DNA of 64,000 bases from Macrocybe gigantea (GCA_011319805.1 SJRY01000107.1:225425-289424); one strand, 5' to 3'; positions 23,295 to 38,247 are shown, counted from the stretch's first letter. Program-made: numbers and translations. Notes: a model not told the origin generated them from the sequence alone.

Positions 23295-23942
23295 TTCACT
23301 TTTTGATCACACCATATGCATCCGAACCAACACATCAGACCCCATGACGATGCATCAACAAGTAGCGACACCATCTCCGAAATCCTTCAAAGACTTTTCT
23401 GATCGCGGGACAGCTTCTTCTTTCCCTTTCATTCTTTTTTTTTTCCATCTGAACAGCGTGGCTTTGATGAGCGTTGTTACATTATCCGACAAGAAAAGAT
23501 AGAAAGGGAAAGACAACAAAAAAAAGCAAGACGAAAGGGGGACAGAGAGAGAGGTTCATGCCAAGATTCGATACTGTAAACATGTTTGGATGCCTATTGC
23601 AAAAATACCTATTGCAACACGAGCAAAAAGAAGGGATATGACGAGGGGGACCGGGACGAGGAATTGTACCGGTATACACAGACGAAAAGCATTCTGTCCA
23701 GATGGTGCGTTCACTAGATGACGATGACGGATTGGATCACAGATGGAATTGTTGAGTGGTGGTGGGGTGGAGGTGGTGGTGTGTGATGAGGCAGGAAAAA
23801 GAATCCAAGGATCACGCGAGAGGTATAGGTGCGGTGGTGAGTATGGTGATGTGGCGGGCCGCAGAGCCGGTTGACTCTCACGGAGTAGGACGAGGATGAC
23901 GTCGGGGATAAGAACAGGCTCAACGATGGCGCCATAAAGAGA
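23295..23942. other. Intergenic, between tRNA-Leu and Mo25
   Basis: No gene seen. Contains purine/pyrimidine-biased stretches (about 23400-23540) and a GGTGGTG-rich run at 23755-23785. Confidence 0.45.
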
Positions 23943-25399
23943 CTAGAGCTGCTGTATTTGAACGATGAGAAATTGTTTCTCGTCCGTAAATTGCTCGTCT
24001 AGGTTAAAAACGGTTTGATGTAAACGTTTGGACAACAAATGCCGTACACGAGTAATAACGCACCTTCTTTGTCGTTGTGAAATCCCTTTAGGAAGGTCAA
24101 TAGCTTTTCCTTGTTCCGCCGGAGTATGTTTTCTATTTGAGGAGGTTTCTTTGGGTTCGCGACAAACACCTGAAGGGAGTTAAAAAAAAAAACACGCGAA
24201 CGCGAGCGAAGCAGAGTAAGACAAACCTTGAAGACGTGGAACGCCTCAAACTGAATGTTCTTGCTCTTGTCCCGCAAGAGGTTCATCATCATCTTGAGGT
24301 TGCCCTCGTTCGCGATGTAGCGCGTCATGACGTTAAAGTTGGCGCGGTCAAGGAGGATTTCGCCTAAAAGCTTGAGCGACTGGCGCTTCGTCACGTAGTT
24401 GTTGGATAGGATCAGCGTTGTGAATGATGAGAAGAACTGTTCGAAATCAACGTTTGATGCAGCCTTGTGCAAGCTTGACGGTCGGTCGACTCACCCGATC
24501 ATAGTTCTTGTCCAGGTATTCCGCCACCATCGGTTTGTGCCGTGTCAGCGTCTCCTTCAAATTTGCAAACGCATCGCATGAAATTCCAAATGTTGTTGTC
24601 TCTATGTAATGAGGGAACTTGTAGAACCTAGACAAAGGCGTCAGACTTGTTCTGCGATGGATGGACAAGTCGAAGCGACCTACTGGTCCGAGTAAAGCAG
24701 TATCCTCGCCAACGGCTCATGCCTCAGCATCTCTTTCAGAATCATGCCGGTATTGAGCGCGATCTCCTCGTTCTCGTACCCAGCGAGAGCGGCGAAGACG
24801 ATGTCCGGCTTGGAAGCGAGGTACTCGACGGTCGGCCATCGCGAGCCGATCTGCCGGCGAAGCAGATTGTTGAAGATCTGCACGACGTCCTTGCGCGCCT
24901 CGAACTCGAACCGCGAGATGTGCACGACGAGATGGTACAGCAGGTCGGTGCTGTATGTTTCTTGTGCGAGCTGCGCTACCAGTTCGGGCGCCGGGTCTGA
25001 GACAACGGCGTGGCGGAAGGGGGGGATTGCAGGTTAGCGAGAAGAGGAGCAAGGCGTAGGGGACGTGTACCTACCTCCGTCGCCGTACAGGATCGCCTTG
25101 ACTTGCTGCAAGTTCTTGGTCACGTCCTCGGTCGCCTGTACACACAACCAAGAAGGTGGAGGGGTTGGAAGAGATTAGCTAAATGATGACGGCCACATGA
25201 GTTGCACTGGGCTCGCAGCGCAAGGAACCGGACAGGGAGGGTTGGAGTGGTGGATGAAGCGAACGCATCAAGCACGAATCAAACGTACCTTTCTCCTCGT
25301 CTCGCCGCCAGGGGCACTGTTCTCGAGCTTCGGAATGGCATCTCTGAGTCCGCGCACGAGGTCAGGGGGCGTGCGGGGCTTTGTCTTGAAAAAGTTCAT
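23943..25399 (-). CDS. HYM1: Mo25/Hym1 (CAB39 family) scaffold protein
   Basis: An armadillo-like scaffold that activates germinal-centre/Ste20-type kinases; in fungi it works in the morphogenesis/RAM pathway at sites of polarised growth. The ATG at 25399 gives [20 protein letters not shown], the standard Mo25 start. Conserved blocks follow: [116 protein letters not shown] and [10 protein letters not shown]. The last exon encodes [18 protein letters not shown] with TAG at 23943-23945. All introns join in frame. Length of about 330 residues is normal. Confidence 0.95.
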
Positions 25400-26540
25400 G
25401 TTGGGCGCCAGAGCAGCTGACGGGTCAGTGGTAGAAGGGAAAGAGGAGAGGAGAGGAAGGGGGGAGCGAGTGGGTGGGTGACTGGTTATGGCAGGTGACA
25501 AAGTCTAATTTGTTCAGTTTGGCTTGTTACTCTCTCTCAGCAATCTTATTTTTCTTTTGGCTGAAATGCACATTCGTCGCAGGAGAGGACACCACAAAAA
25601 GCCAGACGCGTGGTTCGTACAAAGTGCGCTTAGGTAGAGGCTGTGGACGTGGATGTGGTGCCTGCGCATTGCGGTTGATGCAGTGGAGGGAAGTATGTTC
25701 CCATCCCAAGTTTGCAAGGACTGCGTACCGCAGCATCGCCCCTATTATTTGGAAGCTGCTATGAGGGCTAGGACTCCATCATCGTGCAGATGTAGCTACC
25801 GCTCGTTTCCAACAGTCCTTTCTCTGCCCTCCGCCAAACCCGAGCTCAGAATTGGTTAAACGTGATACGCGAATCCTCGTCCAGATGTTTCCGGACCCCA
25901 ATTCCTAAACAGGGCTACGGCAGAATGTGGGAAGAGTGATCGTTAAAGATCGTCAAACAATGCATCGAGCTCGCTTTTCGTCAACGTTGCATAGCTTTTT
26001 ACACAGCGGCCTGGTGGAACGACCAGTCAGGAACCCCAGCCCAGACCTCATTTCAATTTCAATGCGACTGGTTAATGGACGCCATAGCGTCTAGTGTTGA
26101 AAGCTCTGCAGTGAAGTATCTTTCTGGTCTACAACCAAAAACTCACCTGTCTCGCGATTTCCTGGACAACCAAACATGCGTGCATGATTGGGAGCATCTT
26201 GGACTCCAATGCCAGCCGTGCGGCACAGCAACTCGCCAAACGATGAAACTGATCTGTGTCTCCCCGACCTCCTCCCATATGGAGAGTCGGACGCGACAGA
26301 TTTCACATCCTCCGTGTAATGCGCGTATATGGATGGATGGCGATAACATGCCGTGTTTGCGATGACCACGGCAACATGTACTAACCCCTGGCAGGTTCGT
26401 ATACTGCGCACCACCTAATGTCGCGTGCGTAACGCAACGTTCGCCGCACCGCTCCATCGCGCCCCTCTTAAAACGCAATCATCGCTCAGCGTCGCTTTTT
26501 TTTTTTTCCCCCGCATCTTTCCAAACATTTTCTTCTCGAC
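25400..26540. other. Intergenic, divergent promoters of Mo25 and serine hydrolase
   Basis: About 1.1 kb without a recognisable exon between two divergently transcribed genes, so both promoters must lie here. Overlapping ORFs on both strands near 26091-26478 show no motif. A T9/C5 run is at about 26496-26512, close to the hydrolase start. Confidence 0.45.
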
Positions 26541-28853
26541 ATGCGTCTGCTGCTGTCTGCTGTGACGGTCGCGTTGTCCACCGCGGTCCTGTCCGTCGCG
26601 GCCCAAAACACCACGAGCGGCGAGCCCGTTCTCAATCCTCAAGTCGACGCGTTTATAGAACAGGTCCTGTCGGGATGGGGCTCTCCTGGCGGCGTCGCCG
26701 TCGCCGTCGTCAAGAGAAGCGCTGCGGGCGATTGGAACGTCGAAACGAAAGGGTACGGCGTCGCGGCCGCCAACGGCACCAACGTCACCGCAAAGACCCT
26801 CTTCGCGATCGGCTCAAACTCCAAGGTGAGTGGGCCCGTGAGGAATCCGTTCCGGGTTTCGTGGCTCATCGGTTCGGGCCTTGTTGCAGGTTTTCACGAC
26901 CATTGCGACTGGTCTGTTGATCAATAATGAGACCGTGTCTCCTCGGCTTTCTTGGACGTCGAAAATCGCGTCCATCATCCCGGGATTCGGCCTTGAGGAC
27001 AATGTTGCAGCTAACCAGACGACCATCGTCGACGCGATGAGCCACCGCACGGGTCTGCCCAGACACGACTTCATGTACAAACTGTCCGACGACGTCCCCG
27101 AATCGTCAGTCTTTTTCCGGCTCCTCATGCCTGTCTTGTGCTAAAGTCGTGTCCCGTTTTGTTTTCCAAGATCAAGAAAATGCGCTCCCTCAGGCCATCT
27201 GCAGAGTTCCGCGACGTCTGGCAGTACTGCAACCTGTGGTACTTTGTTCTGTCCTATCTTCCCACCGTGCACCTCCCCTCGAAGATCCCCTTCGCGCGAT
27301 ACGTCAAGCAGCACCTTTTCGAACCGTTGGGTCTCAATTCCACGACATACTCCTACGACCTCGCGAAAGCCAGCGGCCTCCTGGCGGATGGCATGACCAA
27401 GCAAGGCGTCAATTTCTCGCAGGACCCGTTCGGACGAGGCATTCCTCGCACTTATCCGTTCCCGAGCCAGGTCGGAGGTGAAGACGGCAACTGTATGTTC
27501 TTAATTTGCCTCTCATAATGCGTGTCGCGTTTTTGCTGATCGCATCTCGAAAGTTGGGTCCGGTGCTGGCGGCATCATTAGCAGCGCGGATGACATGGTA
27601 TCATCAGCTTTGTGTTTCGCCTGCCGTCACTGATCTCTAAGGTATTGTAGGCTGTTTGGCTGCAGACTCTTCTTCTGGGTGGAGTCAAACCTGGAACGAA
27701 TCAGTCGGTTATACCTCCGGATGTCGTCCAAAAGGTTGCGACGGGCGTCGCAGTCGAATCTGGTGTCGCGTATGTCTCTGCCATACATTCTGTCTATCGA
27801 AGAATAAAAACTCAACCCGTCCTTCAAGAACATTCCCTGAATTGTCGCCCTTGGTCTATGGAGGCGGACTGGAGCGAGGAACATACAGAGGACATGGTGA
27901 GCGGAGGCTCTTATCCTTTGATGACGCATAGTTGTCTAATACGGTCCTTTGCAGAGATCGCACAACACGACGGCTCCGTGACGGGTGAACTGTTTTTCAT
28001 CGTTCTCTTGATCGCTTGACTAAACAAAAAAAAATGGATCAAAGGTTTCTTCTCCGATCTTTCTTTCTTCCCTTCGGACGGACTGGGAGTCGCCGTTCTC
28101 ACAAACGACGGGTTCTACGGCGGTGTTTTCAAAAATGCGATCAAATATCGGATTATCGACCAAGCCCTCGGACTGGAGCCGGTCGATTGGAATTCGAGGT
28201 TCGCTTTGCCTGCTCTCTAGTGCTCAGCGTTTACGGCGCTCACATTTTCTGTCATGCAGGTACAGGGCGGGCGTGGCCGCGCAACAGTTCTCCGTCACCC
28301 CGCGACCATCTAATGTGACGCTTCCTCCGGTCAACTTCACCGCCATCGCAGGGACATACAGCGATCCAGGATACGGCCGCGTCGAGTTCTGCCTCTTATC
28401 GCCTTCCAACCCAGCTGCGTCCCAGAGCTGCAAGCAGCTCGCCGCCAACGCCACCGAACGTTTTCCCGGCGTCGTCGACCCGAAGGTGCCCACGTTTTTG
28501 GCGGAATGGGACAACCCCTTCTTCTCCCATGTGAGGATGACGCACTTCAACGGGAGCGTGTTCAATTTCACCACGGTCACCAGCTACGTGAGTGTTTAAA
28601 ACGCTGCCGGGGTGAGATTGACCGAAAATGCTTGTTTGGTGTCTTGCAGGCGACAGGCAACGCTTCGGAACCTTATTGGGTCGAGGGGTACCTCGATTCC
28701 GATTCGGGCTCGCTGGTCGAGGTGTCTTTTGACGGAAGTGGTCGCGTGAACGGACTGGGGATCACTGGCATTTGGGGAGCGGATCCGAGCGTACCTCCGC
28801 TTACCGGGAAAACTGTCCGCGACGGGGCAGAAGTGTTCTTTACGAAGGCCTGA
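26541..28853 (+). CDS. Secreted beta-lactamase-like serine hydrolase
   Basis: The ATG at 26541 gives a signal peptide (MRLLLSAVTVALSTAVLSVA-AQN). The protein follows the class C beta-lactamase/penicillin-binding protein fold: GSNSK gives the S-x-x-K catalytic pair (spanning an intron at about 26826), and WQYCNLWY contains the Y-x-N motif. Other blocks: MSHRTGLPRHDFMYKLSDD, FEPLGLNSTTYSYD, GSGAGGIISSADDM, VLTNDGFYGGVFKNAI. A C-terminal beta domain follows (LPPVNFTAIAGTYSDPGYG; EPYWVEGYLDSDSGSLVEV). Many Asn-X-Ser/Thr sites suit an exported glycoprotein. About eight introns, frames joining well; stop TGA at 28851-28853. Fungal members act as esterases or amidases on poorly known substrates; antibiotic hydrolysis should not be assumed. 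Confidence 0.87.
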
Positions 28854-30376
28854 TTTACGATTCTCTTTGAACGAGTCTTGGACTTTCTTCTTTTTTTTTC
28901 CGGGTAAAACACTATTCGTTGAGCTTGGGAAAGAAAATTCCGATGCTATATAGCGGATTATAATCGGTAGATTTCATATAATGGACCGTTGACTTGTCAA
29001 ACCAATTGTAAGTGTTAGTGGTGTGACGGTAAAGCAGACTGTGGCTTGTTAGGCGTGATCCATCTTGCTGCTTGACCTGACCATGCGGTTAAATCACTGT
29101 CGTTTGTCAAGAAACCAGGAGGGACAAGGAAAGTGCGGCCGTCCTCATAACGTGAAAGCTGATGGACTCAAATACACAGGTACCCAATCCTTGTCGAGTG
29201 GAATCTCCGCAAGATTGCGAGTATCTCTGTTCGTAGGAAAGGAACCGTCGAGCGTGTCATTGGAGCAAGCGCACAAAAAAAACCGGAGGGTGCTCGTCAA
29301 GATGGCTCAGCGATGCGGAGTTTTGGAGCAATATGTGGACCGGATTTCTCCGCCGATGGCCTTTGTAAATCATGCTCATTGTTACGCTTTTTTTTTTGAT
29401 ATTCTGTGTCTGTTCTGTGTCGTTCCAGTCTGCTGTCTGTTTCGCCGCGAGACTGCGAATACGACCACTTGGATCCAGCATCCTTCTGAGCAGCTCCTGC
29501 CCCGAGTGCTAACAGTTGCATGGTCCCTTTCCTCGACCCCGCGCGGTCGAAGTGGACGGAGCAGAGGCTGGCCGTTGAACGTCGGACATTGGACATCTGG
29601 GACCTAGCTTCGGCGTGCACAAGCATTTTCCTGCAGTTACAACCGAATGGGGATGGATTGTGGGGGACTACTCGCCTCTTCTGTCCCAAGAGCGAACATA
29701 TCGACATCTGCTGTTCGGTTCGCGCAGCTTGACTGTTAACATCGGAGGTGCAATTTTTCTCCACAGGAGAAAGTTTGCTTTCCATGCTAGGGGATTAGGC
29801 CAAAGTCAGACTCAGAATCCCTTTCATGCCACTTCGTGCCTTCTTATCATCTTCGTGTTTGTGCAGCTCATCCAGATGCGTAAGTCCTTTGGTCTTGGGC
29901 CCCACCCAATGGTATGGACCTCTTGCCTTTCTAACTGCGTACGCTGATTCTCTCCCTAGGAAGGTTACAAAAAGGCATCAAGGCCCAATGCTACCGATTA
30001 TACTCAGATATCTGTCATCGCCATTTTCCTGACCGGCCTTATCGTTGCCTTATCCTTGTTTCTCCGGACTTCGCTGTACCTGGCAAAACATTTCCCGCTT
30101 ATTGTGCTATTCTTCCACTTGACATCTACGCGATCAGTCTGTTGACTTTCATTGATCCGGAGATGCTGTTTCGCACTCTATCGAGGAAATTAGTCGTGAA
30201 TTTATCGGCTTCGGTACGCGTCAATTCCTCGATGGCTTGATGTGACGCCATGCCAAGCCACTCCTGCTTGGGTGACATTTGTCCGAGAGCTATCTCGGCC
30301 GCCATTAGTAGTGGTTAGCAGGTATATATGTTCGCGTTCGGCGGGGGAGATGGTCGTAGACTCTTATTCGGTCACA
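28854..30376. other. Unresolved interval, possible exons
   Basis: No gene could be built. One stretch deserves note: after an intron-like segment ending CTCTCCCTAG near 29959, the plus strand stays open for about 90 codons to TGA at 30238-30240, reading for example LQKGIKAQCYRLYSDICHRH and GKTFPAYCAILPLDIYAISL. It could be a terminal exon of an unrecognised gene. A plus-strand ORF at 29065-29607 has no family motif. Confidence 0.3.
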
Positions 30377-31653
30377 ATGGTTCCTTTGAAATCACTTGCG
30401 TATCTGATCGTATCGAGCGCTCTTTTCACTCTCGTGAATGCCCACTGTAAGTACATTAGGCTTATCGCTACGTTTCATTATCCATGTTTTCCCCTCTTTA
30501 GATACATTTCCGGCCTTGATTGTTAACGGGCAAAGGACCAGCGATTGGGTCTACGTCAGGAGGACTAACAACTATCAAAGCCGCAATCCAGTGAATAGCA
30601 TTTTGTTTCCGACGCCACGCACGTACTAAGCGACTCCCCTTCTCAGGTCACTGATGTCCATAGTGCCGACTTCCGGTGCTATACCTCTCAAACAGGTGCT
30701 ACAGCGTCTACTGTCAACGTCGCTGCTGGCTCCCAACTCGGAATCTCCAGCGATGGGACCATCTATCACCCTGGTGTTGTGTTCTACACTCTGAGATCGA
30801 TGTAGTATGAAGGCTAACTGCATCGACGATCATATTCGCAGTCCCTGAATGTCTACATGGCGCGGGCACCAGGCAACGTCTCCACCTGGAACGGAGACGG
30901 TGCCGTCTGGTTCAAAGCGAGTCGTCTTGACAGTCGATGTCCCATCATAATGACCAAGCTCGCTGTGTAGGTCTATGAGATCGGCGCCGTTACCGACGGC
31001 GGGAAAAGCATTAACTGGCCCGCTCTTAGTTAGTAGTGAACCTTTGCGCGGTGACGAATTACAACTAACCTTACATTCCAGACTGCCGAGCGTCACCTTC
31101 ACCCTTCCAAAATCCCTTCCATCTGGGCAGTACCTAGGTCAACCGTCTTCCGTCCGCTCGTGAGTTTAAACATATCTCTGACGTCCCTCACCGTCACCGT
31201 CTAGTCCGGATTGAATCAATTGCCTTGCACTCGGCATCCACATACGGAGGAGGTTTGTCAACAAGTCTATTCGATTTGGCAATCGCGCTAATTTCCCACT
31301 CATAGCCCAATTCTACATCAGTTGCGGACAAATCAACGTCACCGGTGGAGGTGGGCCGCTCACACGAGAGTCGCTCTTCATTCGCAACTGAGCAGCATGA
31401 ACTTTACAGGTAACGGTAGTCCTGGTCCTCTCGTGTCCATCCCAGGAGTTTATACCGGAAATGTGGGCACTACATTTAATTTTAACCGTGGTTCATAGGT
31501 TCTGAGCAACTTTCTAGGAACCGGGCATCCTGATAAACATCTATTATCCCATTCCGACGACCTACGTTCAGCCTGGCCCTGTGAGCAATTCCTTTGATAC
31601 ACGTTTTCACCGGGCAATCTGAACCTGCTACACAGGCTGTCTGGAGAGGATAA
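30377..31653 (+). CDS. AA9 lytic polysaccharide monooxygenase
   Basis: A copper enzyme that oxidatively cleaves cellulose or related glucans outside the cell. The ATG at 30377 gives a 22-residue signal peptide ending FTLVNA, followed directly by His1 of the histidine brace (His, then Tyr-Thr-Phe after an intron at 30448). Family blocks: WVYVRRTNNYQSRNP, SDGTIYHPG (second copper His), VYMARAPGNVSTWNGDG, YEIGAVTDGGKSINWPA, LPSVTFTLPKSLPSGQYL, ALHSASTYGGAQFYISCGQI, and the C-terminal PGVYTGN..EPGILINIYYP. The HSA and QFYISC residues correspond to the secondary sphere His/Gln and axial Tyr. About eight introns; that at 30917-30970 has a GC donor (GCGAGT). Stop TAA at 31651-31653. No CBM1 is seen. 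One junction near 31030-31082 did not join cleanly by eye. Convergent with the GH47 gene. Confidence 0.9.
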
Positions 31654-31852
31654 GCTCCTGGCCTTCTTCCGTTTCATGACATCGATGTATGCGCCCACTA
31701 TCACATAAGAATGTAATTTCGATCGCATCCTGTTTTCCACAGTCAATGTATGCCTTTCCTCATATCGTCTGGTTGCCATAGCTAGCTCGTATGAGACGTT
31801 TCTGCGCCGATCGCAAAGCTCGAGCATTAAATCAAAATTGCTGATTATACTA

Positions 31853-34132
<2,280 letters not shown>

Positions 34133-34410
34133 CGTTGGAATTTGAGCTCGAAATGCCACATCTCAGAGGTTTGTGGTCCGTGTCAGGGCTGTGCCTCGGT
34201 TGAGCTTGGCATTGAGGCCATCATGATTTTCGCTGACGGCGTCATGGCGCCTAAATCCGGCCTTCATCGCCGTTTCGAGGTACCATCGTTGCCCGGCTGA
34301 TGTGCTACGAAGTAGTACGAACGAGCTGGATGACTGTCTAGTCTTGCCTATGGTGCCCTACTCTTTCTATCTGCGTGTCACGTGGAATAGGTCTCCCTCA
34401 GTCCGCAACG

Positions 34411-35688
34411 ATGGTAAAGGCGCGGAAGACCACGGAGAATGTTACTCGAAAGCCTCGAAAAAGGCCGCATACATTGGCCGTAAGGGTCTCGGAATGCTCT
34501 GAAGTGAATCCTACCAAGGCTAGCGACCAAAAAACCGAAGATTCGGCTGCTCTCGTTCCGTCGCGGCTCGCAGGACGATCAAAACCGAGGCGGAGACACA
34601 AATCTTCCAGTCGATCACTCAGGCTCACTACGACGAACTGGCGGCCGTGTGGGACCTGGACAAACGCACACCCACGGTCGCCTCACGCCGGGCGTGGGCT
34701 CTCGCGCGCAACATTAAGCCCGAGATGGTCCATCGGTGGTTTCACAGACGAAAGCAGCTGGCCAAAAAGGCGCGCCTGGTCTTGCCTCAAGACACCTATG
34801 ATATGCCTGTCGGCACGCCGCCTGTAATTGTGCGGGACGACCATTCCCAAAAGAAGAATTGGTCGCCGGAACCCTTGCCTAAAGACGTCAAGCCGCGAAT
34901 AAAATCCGAAGATACGACTCTTTTGCTCTCCTCCGATGATCGTGCTCTTTCCCCTTCCTCTACTCTTTGTGGTGTCTCGTGTCACGACTCGTATCCGGAT
35001 ATTATACCTTCCTCTCCCTCTCTTGCAGCTGAAGCGGATTCCACTCATATCTCTACTGCGTTGAAGGTTGCACAATGGGGTCCCTCTCGCTCAAGCTCTC
35101 CTGTCCAAGACTGTACTCTTCTTGGAAAGCCTCTGAATTTTGATGGCACAGACCACATCGCCGCTACAACTTTATCTCAGTCCATCGCTATATGCAGTCA
35201 AGATCCCAACTCGATTTCGAGCTTCACCTGTCCTCTTTGCCAAACCAGCAAACCGTCAGGTGCATTTCAATGTCAACTCTTCTTTCTCTGTTTTAGACCT
35301 GTGATACCGCTTGGTGATATCAGATCCCGATGTAGCAAATTGCTCTTTGAACTTCTCTGAAGGCGCAGAACCACTGTGGACCTATCCTTCTTATTACTTT
35401 CCGCTGACCGCGAGTCAAGATACCTTTGAACGAATTCTGATACCCACAGAGAACGACCCGCTCTCGCTGTTCGAGTTGTCCGCTATTCCTTTTATTTCCC
35501 GCTCTCCGGATTTGGTCAAGAATGCGAACCTGGATGTAGGCTGGCGCCATACTGCTAGGGGTTCTCTTCGTGGCCGTTTTGATCTTCAGTTTCTAACACC
35601 CTGTGACGAAATGGGAAACGGATGGTGCGTCGATGGTTTTCAGTACAGCTACGACGGATCGTTGTTTGCTCCCTGCACCCGTGACTAA
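34411..35688 (+). CDS. Divergent homeodomain protein
   Basis: Around 34600-34790 the plus strand encodes a homeodomain-like block: THAHYDELAAVWDLDKRTP-type helix 1 region, then RRAWALARNIKPEMVHRWFH and RRKQLAKKA. The recognition helix reads WFHRRK, so the near-invariant Asn of WFxNRR is not there. This suggests a DNA-binding regulator of the fungal atypical homeobox type. The C-terminal part is Ser/Thr/Pro-rich, then after an intron (donor at about 35261, acceptor at 35328) ends WRHTARGSLRGRFDLQF and YDGSLFAPCTRD, stop TAA at 35686-35688. The start is uncertain: the ATG at 34411 (MVKARKTTENVTRKPRKRP) is the best basic N-terminus but lies in another frame from the homeodomain, so an intron or indel near 34500-34580 is needed. 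It is not next to recognisable mating-type partners. Confidence 0.6.
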
Positions 35689-35866
35689 CTCTCCTTTGAT
35701 GACCTGTAAACACTATCCTTAACCTGCTCTGCTAGCGTACGTATGTACATCATCCTTGTCAGTGCTCCAGAAATTGCCTTCGTCTCAGTGAATTTGTGGA
35801 ATATTACATAATAATTTATCAAACTGCAGAATTAGCAGACTTCCCTCTTCAACATCTCCAACGACG

Positions 35867-36345
35867 ATGGAGGACGACGCATCGCCGCCACCGCCGCCTG
35901 AAGAGCAATCTCCTCCGCCGCCTCCGCCTCCGGCAATGATGCACACGGGATCACCAACGGACTTTCTGAAAGGCGTCGTCGGAAAGAAGGTGATCGTGCG
36001 ATTGACCTCGGGCGTCGATTATCGCGGTGCGTGTTATGTTACCCTCTGGCATGGACTGCTTGGCTTTTGCTTTGCGCCCGTCTCTTGCCTTTTCATCATC
36101 GCTGATTACTTTGGCTTGATCAACTCAATGCTAGGGATCTTGTCGTGTCTTGATGGATATATGAACATTGCTTTGGAGCAGACGGAGGAGCACGTCAATG
36201 GCGCGGTGACGAATCGATACGGAGATGCGTTCATTCGAGGAAACAATGGTTTGGTTTCCCTTCGCACTACCTCTGTACGCTCATGGCACTTACGTCACAT
36301 TGTTGCCTCGCAGTGTTGTACATTTCTGCTGCCGAACCGATATGA
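35867..36345 (+). CDS. LSM6: LSm6, U6 snRNA/mRNA-decay Sm-like protein
   Basis: A subunit of the LSm2-8 (U6 snRNP) and LSm1-7 (mRNA decapping) rings. Three exons: 35867 to the GTGCGT donor at about 36027, 36135 to about 36247, and a last short exon from about 36314. The Sm1 motif VGKKVIVRLTSGVDYRG and Sm2-side blocks LDGYMNIALEQTEEHVNGAV and RYGDAFIRGNN-VLYIS are very close to LSm6 orthologues. Stop TGA at 36343-36345. Unusually, the N-terminus carries a Pro/Glu-rich extension of about 25 residues (MEDDASPPPPPEEQS, then seven prolines) before the usual TPSDFL-like TDFLKG start. Confidence 0.95.
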
Positions 36346-38247
36346 AAGCAACTACCGCTGTGTTATTCCGATACTATTATCCTGGTTTTCAACTCTACCC
36401 GACACGATATCCAAGTCGAGGGCGAATTACTGCCGTTCATCTGATTAGCCGCAAGTCACTTGAACTTGATTGTCTTCGTGGCAATGCAATGCGACTTGTC
36501 AGTTACCTACATACGGTAATCACATTGATTGAGCATCTCAATTCCAAAGTTTTTAAGACCCAACCGACGTTGCCATCTTGCTACTCCAGGCGCGTGTCAT
36601 GTCACCGCGAGCCTTCTCCGGAGCTGAACGTGGAGTTGATTGTTTAAGAAGTTGTCCAATCGGCACTAGCACTGATTTCTTGGGTCGACGAGCTTGGGGT
36701 TCCTCCTCGGGGACTCGTATTGCTTTAGCTAACCCCTCTCGGACCGCTTCTGTTCTCATTGTTGCCTCATATCCACCTGCTCTTTGTTATCTCACCGCGA
36801 AGTGTGTCTAGCGCGCCGGGAAGATGAATCTTCTCAGTCTAGGTTATTTAAGAACCCGTGCCGCGTCACGCAGTTTTGAGCACCTCTATGTCGATGGGTA
36901 TTCTCTGCTCAGCCTGCGCGTCAAAGTCGACGACGGAAGGTCCAATGCCATTTATATTACCTTTGGAGGATTTTCACAACGACTAAAAGTTTTTGCTGTT
37001 GATGAGGAAGCCGGTACAGCTTTTCTTTCATTGAACAGGTGCTGGACCTCGTCAATCACCAATCGGGCCGTTGTGGGTTAAAGAGAAGGTCGCACATGCC
37101 CTCTGTTTCGCTTCTGTGGAACGTCAGTTCAAGAAATAACTGTACGATGGTCGTTGGTGCCTGTCGATGGTATCAGAAAACAGTGTCCAGTCCTGAACGG
37201 AAGATTCGTACGGTGACAAAGTTGAATGTGTCAGAAACAATGAGAAGAGAACGAGAAAAGTACATATTCGTGCATTTTGGTTTTCTATGGCCAGGCCAAA
37301 CGTAAAAATGGCGGTGAGTATCGTTCCGCAGGATATCGTGACCATACCATATGATGTTCAATATGTTCTGCAGAAGCTATACGATGAATATTTAGCCCCT
37401 GTGACAGCCGCAACGTACAGTCCACCTGCAGCACATTCTGAATCGTTCTTCAGATTGAATTCTATTGCTATGGCTTTGCCGGCTCGATCTGCCGTGCGTC
37501 GCTTCAAGGACAGTGAGGCTGGACGAGTCTTTCTTTCAGTCTATTTCAGGCCATTAGGAACATATCCATCTCAAGAAGATTCTGAAGCTCTTTGAGTCAG
37601 AGATACCCCTTGCCAGCTGCTATACATCCTCGTAGAAGACTTGAAGATTTACGGACGCTTCGGTTTTAGATTTTCGCGCCCTTCCGGATAAATTCGCTAT
37701 AAGAGTTATTGGCATTGATTGACTCTTTCTCTTTGAGCGGTAACATGATTCCTGAGATGAAGTTGTCGCCTCCTTGTGTTGCTGTGACGGAGCGGAAGAA
37801 AAATTCATCGCGTAAAATTGGGATTGGTCCTAGATTGTGAGTGACCAACTGTCTTCTTTCCTGGAGGTCCGTCTAATAGCGTATGTCGGAATCAGAATGC
37901 CTTGATTACCATAGAGTAATTCATCATGTCATGGTAAAGTGGGATGGATAGTTGTGTTCGCAAGTTATTAGTCGTTCTTGACATATGTACGGAGCTGGCA
38001 CCGTATAGGTCTTAATCCAAAACGCATCATCGCAATGCGGTATTACGTGCGGCGAATGCCTAGTTCCTTGAAGATGCACAGATGGCTCCTTGTGGGCAAG
38101 AACAGGACTTCATGTCCATTCATAATAGGAGGTACGACGAAGTGATGTGATGCTGCAAACGATGACACATGGAACTAAACAAATGACAACACTGTGGTAA
38201 CAACACAGCAGCTGTAGCCACTGTGGTCGCAGTTAGCTGTGGTCACT
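36346..38247. other. Interval with only weak ORFs
   Basis: About 1.9 kb. The most protein-like ORF is 37287-37595 (+), reading IVPQDIVTIPYDVQYVLQKL and ALPARSAVRRFKDSEAG; it may be a last exon of an unknown gene. Minus-strand ORF 36553-36759 (KSVLVPIGQLLKQSTP) is another weak candidate. No family recognised. Confidence 0.3.
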
